Shown piece after piece: positions 57,774-64,000 of a stretch of 64,000 nucleotides of DNA. Made by a program: the position numbers and the translations under genes. The notes under the pieces were generated by a model. The model was not told where the DNA came from. It saw only the letters and a list, made by a program, of their open reading frames with translations, and searched no databases. How positions within the stretch are numbered: position 1 is the stretch's first letter; every line of letters begins with the position of its first letter. The stretch covers positions 1,522,501-1,586,500 of the forward strand of contig SMMW01000634.1 in NCBI GenBank assembly GCA_004794655.1. Reading direction: 5' to 3'. This DNA is from Marisa cornuarietis. Lineage: Eukaryota > Mollusca > Gastropoda > Architaenioglossa > Ampullariidae.

Positions 57774-58739
57774 CAGTGAGGGAATCAGTGAGTTAGAGGG
57801 AGCGAGGAAGTGAGAGCGGCATTCATTTCGTATATCGCATATTGAAACCTTGGCAGATATATTTGTTTACAGCAGACTGCGCAGCAATAAAACTGTTTAC
57901 TGCTCTGGTTTTCAGAGTAATAGAAGACTTGCATTCTCTGAATTGCTTATTCGTACAACACATTACACAGCAAAATATTAAATGTAGGGCTGCAATGCTG
58001 CTTCCAGCAATCGATGGTAACTAGTGATTGCTATGACACAGCCGTCCACAGGGTCCGGCAACATCCCGCAGAGTATATACATCATCTGACTTTTCCTCTT
58101 AGATTTTTTAGCACTGTGTCTGCTGATATCTGAGATAGGCTAGCGCCAAACTTGCATTTCATCTCCTAACAACAGCCACATATAGTGCGGGGTAGGGGGG
58201 TATACGGTGGGAGTGGTCTGTTGTAATGAAACGTTAAATCGAGATTTGACAGCGAGGCGATGACGACACCAGTGTATGTTTTTTGTCTGCCGGAGCAGCA
58301 GCTGGCGGTGGAGTTCCAGGACAAGTTCCCGCGCATGTCCATGCAGGCGCTTGTGCTGCGCTTCACTGAGGAAGACGAGAGCGCTGAGCGCACGTCACCC
58401 ACCACATGCCGTGCTGACGTCACGCGACGCATGACGGTCCTGGACAAGTTGCAGCCACAAGCACCTGACGTGGCCGTGCTGCAGCAGCTGTGGACGGACT
58501 TGGGTGTGCAGTGCTGCTATGCTCGACGTCAGAAGTTCCAGCGACACGCTCTGTCCCGCACACACGAGTAGTAAGTCACACACATAGACACACGAGTAGG
58601 ACGTCACGCGCACGCACGCACACACACGAGTAGTGAGTCACATGCACGCACCCGCGCGCACACACACGAGTAGTGAGTCATACTCACGCGAGTAGAACGT
58701 CACACGCATGAGTAGTAACTCACACACACAAGTAGTACG

Positions 58740-58791
<52 letters not shown>

Positions 58792-61700
58792 GAGTAGAAC
58801 AACACTCATGAGAAGTACGCCACAGCGCACACATCAACAGTACGTTACACAAGAAGTACGTCACCTTCATACGAGTAGTATGTCACACACAAGTACTGTG
58901 TCACACACGCACGCGAGTAAAAAGTCACAAGTAGTAAATCACGCGCGCGTATGAGTAATACGTCACACGAGTAGTACATCATACAATAGATGAACCTGGC
59001 TGCATATGTACGTGTCGTTAACATATCAGCCACTGCCGCACTAGACTACTTCTCTGACAATAGTGGTCATCTCGTGATGAAATGCTTTGCATTGAAAATG
59101 TCTGGCAAAAAATTCCACTCGTCTTCTGTGTAGTCCAGATTATTCATCGACGTTGACGACAGATGGTATGTGGGTATAACCATACTCCGGTTAACCTACG
59201 CCCCGCTCGTCTAGGAACCAAACATGTAGCGCTGACAGTAATCGTTTTACTTGAATCGTGTGCTTTATTATTCTAATATTTCACTTTTCCACCTTCTCCC
59301 CAAGCTAATCCCTTCTTCACATTTAACTCACTAGTGTCTAGATGTCCAGGTTTAACGCCTCATCTTTTTTCTTTATTATCGCTGTCATCTTTTTCTTTTT
59401 TTTTTAACCTCACTATATTGCCTTTTTCTTTATTTTAGCAACACTATATTATTTTTTTTCTTTATTTTAACAACACTTTGTTATCAATGTTGATTCTTTA
59501 TTAACCCTTCCTTTCTCAGATCTAATTTCACTGCTAATTAACTCTGGTGATGATGTGTATTCGTCAACCATTGTCTTGTCTGTCATCGACCATCGTGCGC
59601 TGATCCCAAATCTGTCATTAATTTTTCTGTTTTTGTAATCAAGCATTGTTTGCCTGCAATCAGTGTTTGTGTCTGTGTATGTCTGTCATGTCAAAACTCG
59701 TGGCCTCTCTCACTTTTCATGTTTCGTCCCAGCTTCTTGGATCAGGCGGACCGCTTGCTGACGGCGGACTACGTGCCCACGGTGCAGGATATCTTGTATG
59801 TCCACTGGCCCACACTGGGCGTGCAGGAACATGCCATTGCCATGGACAGCATGCAGTTCAAGTAAGTCTCCCTCCTCTGCTTATGTCACAGATCTAAATA
59901 TAGTCGTCCGCCTCAGCCCACGTGGGATGACGTCAGAGCGTGACTGACGAAAGGGAGAAAGTCGAGCAGGGGGAAATAACTAGAGAAGAGAGAGAGAGAA
60001 AGACGTTAAATGGAGCAGGGAGGACATTTTGTTTTAACCCGGATGCTAAACGCCGAGACGTTTACATCGCAATATCTGTGTGAATTCAATAGTCAGTGAG
60101 GAGTCATTGTGCTAGTACTTAACTGTTGAGCAGAGTAAACGCGAAGGAACTGAAGGCTGGACGTTTGATTGAGAGTGAAGGCTATTTTCTGAAGTTTAAC
60201 TTGGATGCTAAACGCCGAGACGTTTACATTGTAATATTTGTATGTATTCAAGAGCCAGTGCCGATCATTGTGCCAGCATTTATTTGTAGAAGAACGCTTT
60301 GCTGTCAGTATTAATATCAACTTGAGAGTGACGTATTAACGCCTAGCCGTTATGTCTGTGACCGTTGTAATATTAATATTAAAGCAGATTTATATAGCGC
60401 AATTTTCAACCCCAGAGTCGACTCAATGCGCCTTCCAAAAAAACAAAACAAAACAAACTTTAAAACAGATTGACACAAAAACCACGTTCAAACAAAGACC
60501 AAACTTATTAACAAACAATTATACAGAGGCATTGAAACAAAAATACAAGGTAGAAAAGGAAAATACTGCACACAAGCAAGAACATAACATCTAAAGGATA
60601 ACATTGAGAGTCATGCATGTGTGGCGGAGTCTACACCTGTGAGCTAAACCATTCGACGAATGTCAGCAGACACAGTCACAGCGAGTGCAACTCAAGACGC
60701 CCAGAGCACGCATGCATGTCCACACGACGACGACGACGAAGACAAGCAGACAAATGGCCACCCGTGTCCCGCGTGCACACAGATTGCTGACAGGCGTCGC
60801 CTCAACACAAAGGCCATGCACAAAAGTTCACAAGACATCAGAAGGTGGACTGCTGATACACGTTGATCAAGAATCCAAAATGTAGCAAAGCGGTTGGGAG
60901 ATGAGGAATTGTCAAATGTGCAGTGATGGAAGTGGAGAAGATAATATGGATGTGGAGATCGCTAGTCGACAAAATCCTGCGACGAGTGGCGCGAAGAAAT
61001 CGTTACAAAGAGGCTGGCTTTCGATGTGACAACAGAAGGTTTCAATCCACGCTGCTGGTGCACGTTGATCTAGAAGCCAAAATGTAGCGAAGTGATTTGG
61101 AGATGAGAAATTGTCAAATTTGCAGAGATCAAAGTGGATAAAACATGACTTTAAAGATCTCTAGTCAACAAAATCATGCCACGAATGGCGCAAGAAACCG
61201 TTACGAACAGGCTGGCTTTCGATGGGAACGCAGAAGGCCGTAGGTGGAACCAAAAAGGCCGCAGACAGGCAAATCATTGAAACAGAAAGACGAAGAAGCA
61301 TGTGTCAAATAATAAGTACGAAACTCACAGCAAGTCATCGAAGACAACAACAAATACGGAGAGCTAGTCCCCTCCAGCCGGTTAAGCAAAGGGACATTAC
61401 TCTCAATACCGCGAGGAATATTTCAGTGGAGGATATTCTAAATCCCAGTTTTATTATATTATATGTGTGGGGAGCAATTGGATAATTACTTATGTTTGAA
61501 CATCGTGGAAGAAGAGTAAAGCGTATCGAGTTCTGACTTTTGCTAGTCAACAGAGGATTGTTTATACTGGAATACCTGCATCAAGAAATGTTATATATCG
61601 TAGTTAGGACTTTTTATATGTAATTTTTGTTTTGCTTAGTAAAAGTAGGCAGATCTGCTCGAGCAAGTCCTTTTTTATTTTGTGTGAAAGAACACGTATT

Positions 61701-63014
61701 TGTCTGGCCACGTGAGTCTGTTTGGAAGAAATTAAGAGAGCGAGAGTCACACTTCACGGTGTCGTGACAGGTTATCTACTCTCAGACAATAAAAGCGCTT
61801 AAATGCTTTGCTAAAACAAACTCACTGAAGCAACAGTAGTCATGGATGTCGATCAAGCAGACGTCAATCAATACCAAGGCTTGTGCACGCAAGGTTATAC
61901 AAGACAAATTACACAGCTGGGTGAGTGTAACATATTTGTGCTGCAGGTTGACACACTGCCAAATACTTGTAATCAGTTGTGACAAGAATGGAACAAATTA
62001 GTTTATATTTGATGATTACATTGCAGGATGATCGACGTCGCTGGACAAAAAAGCTTGAGAAAGAAGTGGATCCATTTCTTCGAGGGCGTTACTGCAGTTA
62101 TCTTCTTCGCCTCTCTGTGTGGCTTCGATGAAACTTTAGAAGAAGACCCAGCTACGGTACATCTCCATTCACAGCATTAAGTCCTGTCTACTTTGCTGTC
62201 TACTCAGTCTCTCTGCTGTAAACAGTCTTCTTCCATACTTGATGTCACCTAAACCATCAGCATCCTCCATATCTTGCCTTCTTAGAAAGCTTTTGTTTTT
62301 TAACTTTTATTTTTCAACGTAATTGTTAAAATAGACAAAAATTAAATAAATGTTTAACTGAACGTTTTCGGGTATGAAAATGTTATATGAATGGTTTATA
62401 CACGTAGCTTTATATAAATTGACAGATATATACTTGACACATATGTATGTGTGAATATATTATACTTTAAAACAATTTGTATCTATTGTTTTAGCATCAT
62501 ATTTAAATTCCCCTTCTTGATAAACATTCTCCGTATTTTAGTATTCTGTTGTATTTTGTATTATGACAGGAGTACACGCAGTAGCGTTGGTTGTGGTATG
62601 CGTATACGTGTGTCTGTGTACGTGCGTGCTGTTTTGTGCAGAATATGCTTCAGGACAGCCTTCAGACTTTCCACGAAGTATCACACAGCCACTTTCTCGA
62701 GAAGACCGACATCATTCTGTTTTTGAACAAGAAGGACATCTTTTTGGACCGCATTAAAACTGTCAGTCTGGCTACGTGCTTTCCGTCTTATAAAGGTTTT
62801 CATATTGCTTGAACAATTCCTCTTCATAGCGTATTTGAACATCTTCACGGTCTCTAGAAAAATTGGTGTAAATACTGGAAAGTAATCTTGTTTTTGAATA
62901 ATGCTAACCTTCTTTACCTTTCGAAGTAAAAATATGGATATTCTTATTTCCCTTTAAGTCTCTCCGTGCCCTCCTACATCCCTCTCTCTCTCCCCACACG
63001 CGTGCGTGAATGCC

Positions 63015-63082
<68 letters not shown>

Positions 63083-63305
63083 CCAATGACTTACAAGCGC
63101 ATGTGGTCGTCTTTAACCAGGATCCTCGTCAGGAGAGGTTTCTCTTCGTTTCATCAAGGAGCAGTTTTTGCAGAACAAGCCTGGTCACAAGCAGCTGTAT
63201 ATCCACATCTCGTGCGCTGTGGACGTAAACCTCATGCGTCACATTCTGGCCAACGTCCTGGACATCATCATGGAGATCAACCTGCGCCGTACTCAGCTCC
63301 AGTAG
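57068..63305 (+). CDS. divergent heterotrimeric G-protein alpha subunit, G12/13-like, 7 exons
   Basis: Joined exons: 57068-57173, 57444-57628, 58299-58570, 59733-59861, 62027-62156, 62642-62795, 63121-63305; 1161 nt, 386 residues. G-alpha subunits are membrane-associated GTPases coupling seven-helix receptors to effectors. Seen in order: N-terminal charged helix (11-31), P-loop GGAGAGKST (36-44), helical domain (about 60-185), switch I (207-220), switch II DVAGQKSLRKKW (234-245), LFLNKKD (300-306), ISCAVD (355-360) and a C-terminal receptor helix ending INLRRTQLQ. Class: the SKSID..L.EERE helix, the DIL..xPT spacing in switch I and the final -LQ resemble G12/13. Odd: Glu and Ser of GAGESGKS are replaced, the switch I Arg is His212, DVGGQ is DVAGQ and TCAT is SCAV. 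There is no N-terminal Gly2 or nearby Cys for lipidation. The frame is open throughout with consistent phases, so this is probably a working but divergent gene and not a pseudogene. Confidence 0.9.
57243..57328 (+). repeat. short tandem repeat in G-alpha intron 1, about 3 units
   Basis: A unit of about 26-28 bases begins CAACTGAGTAGACAGTA and repeats three times with small changes (units near 57245, 57270 and 57296). Confidence 0.75.
57444..57628 (+). CDS. G-alpha exon 2 (residues 36-97), P-loop and start of helical domain
   Basis: The acceptor is tttttag and the donor AAG|gtgagc. It encodes GGAGAGKSTFIKQLRLHYGD; length and position match the canonical GAGESGKSTFLKQMRIIHG, but four of the nine P-loop residues differ. 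The Lys-Ser needed for phosphate and Mg2+ binding is kept (K42, S43). Confidence 0.93.
57690..57773 (+). repeat. GTGC/TG microsatellite, G-alpha intron 2
   Basis: An alternating purine-pyrimidine run: GCGC and TGCG repeats, then (TG) for about 24 units. It starts about 60 bases after the exon 2 donor. Confidence 0.9.
58299..58570 (+). CDS. G-alpha exon 3 (residues 98-188), helical domain
   Basis: Three in-frame acceptors (exon starting at 58296, 58299 or 58302) are possible in the gagcagcag run; I chose the middle one. It encodes LQQLWTDLGVQCCYARRQKFQ, equivalent to 'ALWADSGIQNAYDRRREFQ' of G13, then HEY. The donor is TA|gtaagt. The donor-spanning sequence is repeated many times in the intron. 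The middle of this exon (EEDESAERTSPTT) has no counterpart I recognise. Confidence 0.88.
58552..58985 (+). repeat. minisatellite in G-alpha intron 3 whose unit contains the exon-3 splice donor
   Basis: The exon end plus donor, ACACGAGTA|GTAAGTCAC, recurs in degraded form about 16 times: for example near 58593 (GAGTAGGACGTCAC), 58628 and 58669 (GAGTAGTGAGTCA), 58688, 58707, 58790, 58874, 58912, 58951 and 58968. Copies are separated by CA-rich spacers, with a CT/CA microsatellite (58740-58785) inside. Two intron copies keep a good donor shape (GTA|GTGAGT). Confidence 0.8.
59733..59861 (+). CDS. G-alpha exon 4 (residues 188-231), switch I
   Basis: The acceptor is cgtcccag and the donor AA|gtaagt. 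It encodes FLDQADRLLTADYVPTVQDIL, a close match to G-alpha 'FLDN...DYIPSQQDIL', then YVHWPTLGVQE. The Thr that coordinates Mg2+ is kept (T215). The position of the catalytic Arg (R178 in Gi1) is His212. Confidence 0.93.
60040..60290 (+). repeat. duplicated 80-bp segment, about 160 bp apart, G-alpha intron 4
   Basis: GATGCTAAACGCCGAGACGT starts at about 60042 and again at about 60203. Similarity continues through TTTACAT..AATAT.TGTGT..ATTCAA.AG.CAGTG, so about 80 bases are repeated with some divergence. Confidence 0.75.
60370..60440 (+). repeat. TTTATATAGCGC-type dispersed repeat fragment
   Basis: AGCAGATTTATATAGCGCAA followed by CCAGAGTCGACTCAATGCGC resembles fragments at 1445-1510, 7650-7790 and 31990-32100 in this window. 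All carry a short AT-rich start, ATTTATATAGC(G/A)C and then a CCAGAG/CAGAGT box. Unclassified. Confidence 0.6.
60849..61240 (+). repeat. tandem duplication of a 202-bp segment, G-alpha intron 4
   Basis: The unit beginning TGCTGATACACGTTGATCAA (about 60851) recurs as TGCTGGTGCACGTTGATCTA (about 61053). Both continue through CCAAAATGTAGC, GAAATTGTCAAAT, CTAGTC(G/A)ACAAAATC, GAGTGGCGC and GGCTGGCTTTCGATG. It is an old duplication with many substitutions. Confidence 0.85.
62027..62156 (+). CDS. G-alpha exon 5 (residues 231-274), switch II
   Basis: The acceptor is cattgcag and the donor ACG|gtacat, a weak donor. It encodes MIDVAGQKSLRKKWIHFFEG, matching '[20 protein letters not shown]' of Gi1. 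The catalytic Gln is kept (Q238) and the first Gly of DVGGQ is Ala236, as in Ras DTAGQ. The switch III region reads DETLEEDP. Confidence 0.95.
62642..62795 (+). CDS. G-alpha exon 6 (residues 275-326), NKxD guanine-binding motif
   Basis: The acceptor is ttttgtgcag; the donor AAAG|gttttc is weak. It encodes TDIILFLNKKDIFLDRIK, matching 'TSIILFLNKKDLFEEKIK' of Gi1, so the guanine-specificity motif is intact, followed by CFPSYK (equivalent to CYPEYAG). Confidence 0.93.
63017..63081 (+). repeat. (TG)n microsatellite, G-alpha intron 6
   Basis: About 32 uninterrupted TG units, 40 bases before the exon 7 acceptor. It lies where the branch point and pyrimidine tract would be read, so length changes could affect splicing of the last exon. 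Confidence 0.92.
63121..63305 (+). CDS. G-alpha exon 7 (residues 326-386), SCAV loop and receptor-binding C-terminus
   Basis: The acceptor is ctttaaccag and the stop is TAG 63303-63305. It encodes FIKEQFL, YIHISCAVDVNLM (TCAT motif changed to SCAV) and the final helix ILANVLDIIMEINLRRTQLQ. Human G12 and G13 also end in Leu-Gln. The last five residues usually set receptor choice. No Cys at -4, so no pertussis-toxin-type site. Confidence 0.94.
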
Positions 63306-64000
63306 TTTGCGGGCTGCAGATACCATGTGACCTGCAGTGTATCCCTGATCAATTGCAATACAGCTGCCATGCAAACTCCGCTTAACCTTGCTAGACAGTG
63401 AATTTACCGGTTACTCGGGAGCACAGCGTAAATTGACAGAAAATACGCCTGTATCCTGTGGGTAAAGGGTAGCTAGTCAGTGAATGTAGACTTGTACACT
63501 TGCCTGATAGTGAATGTTATTGCTACAAGCGCAGGGTAACACCACAATTCACTGCCAGCATATTTAGGATAACCCTGACAAGATTCCAGATTCTTTATTA
63601 ATCTGTTATCCTCTAAGAGGTATTGAGATAGTAAGAAAAAAAAATAGAAAGGGGACAGCCAGTTACCAGCTGACTCACGACTCTTAGTTGGTCAGTGTGG
63701 GCAGCCCTTGCTTATGGAAACCGCGTGTGACAGTTTGATGAAGAGAGTGATGCCCGCTGTCCTGATCCACATGGTGTGACTGAATACATTGTGAATACAT
63801 GCAGGCTGATTACACTGTAGTCTCATAATGCAGGAGCTTCGTCATTACATCTATCTGTAGCTCATCTTGGACATCATTTTCCATTCAGGAGGCGGGCCGT
63901 GTCACAATACCACTAACAGGTGGACTGAATCATGGGTACTTCTAAACACGATGAAATAGAATCGCAGTCCAGCAAAAAAAAAAAAAAAAGGGCGATCCGG
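63306..64000 (+). other. 3' flank / 3' UTR of the G-alpha gene
   Basis: There is no further coding exon and no canonical AATAAA that I can find before the window ends. An A16 run at about 63974-63989 lies in a short AG-rich context near the edge. The transcript end is probably outside or uses a variant signal. Confidence 0.4.

Noticed and set aside
1..64000. CRISPR arrays, rRNA genes, bacterial-type operons or phage genes
   Set aside because: None seen; the genes are split by introns and the repeats are those of an animal genome.

Overview
The window looks like nuclear DNA of an invertebrate animal. Both recognisable genes are split by GT-AG introns of 0.2 to 8.7 kb, intergenic and intronic DNA is dense in transposon remnants and microsatellites, and there is no operon-like packing. 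The gene families (an invertebrate-style NDRG and a divergent G-protein alpha subunit) and the repeats (RTE-type LINE pieces, tRNA-derived SINEs, hAT and pogo-like miniature elements) would fit a mollusc or other lophotrochozoan, but that placement is inference.

Layout. 1-5.3 kb: intergenic, with two copies of one 150-bp inverted-repeat element and a decayed LINE on the minus strand. 5.3-34.5 kb: an NDRG-family gene on the plus strand. Thirteen coding exons join in frame from an ATG at 5504 to a TAA at 28940 (353 residues), followed by a probable 5.5-kb 3' UTR. Its introns hold a 761-bp hAT-type element with a perfect 8-bp target duplication and a nested pair of TA-type elements. 34.5-56.8 kb: a more GC-rich stretch with no convincing gene. 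It holds tandem repeats, two SINE families, two LINE relics, CA microsatellites and a 1.6-kb deletion derivative of a hAT transposon with a broken transposase. 56.8-63.3 kb: a second plus-strand gene, a complete seven-exon G-protein alpha subunit (386 residues) nearest the G12/13 class, with an unusual nucleotide site. 63.3-64 kb: its 3' flank.

The two genes are not known to act together. The NDRG gene encodes an alpha/beta-hydrolase-fold protein without a catalytic serine elbow, and its Ser-rich tail carries a match to the SGK/AKT phosphorylation motif. The G-alpha gene keeps the overall fold and the NKxD guanine motif. It has lost the P-loop glutamate and serine and the switch I arginine, and has a Ras-like DVAGQ in switch II. 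It is the most interesting coding object here. Its third intron opens with a minisatellite whose unit includes the exon end and the splice donor itself.

Exon models come from reading splice sites and matching family motifs by eye. No alignment or transcript evidence was available.
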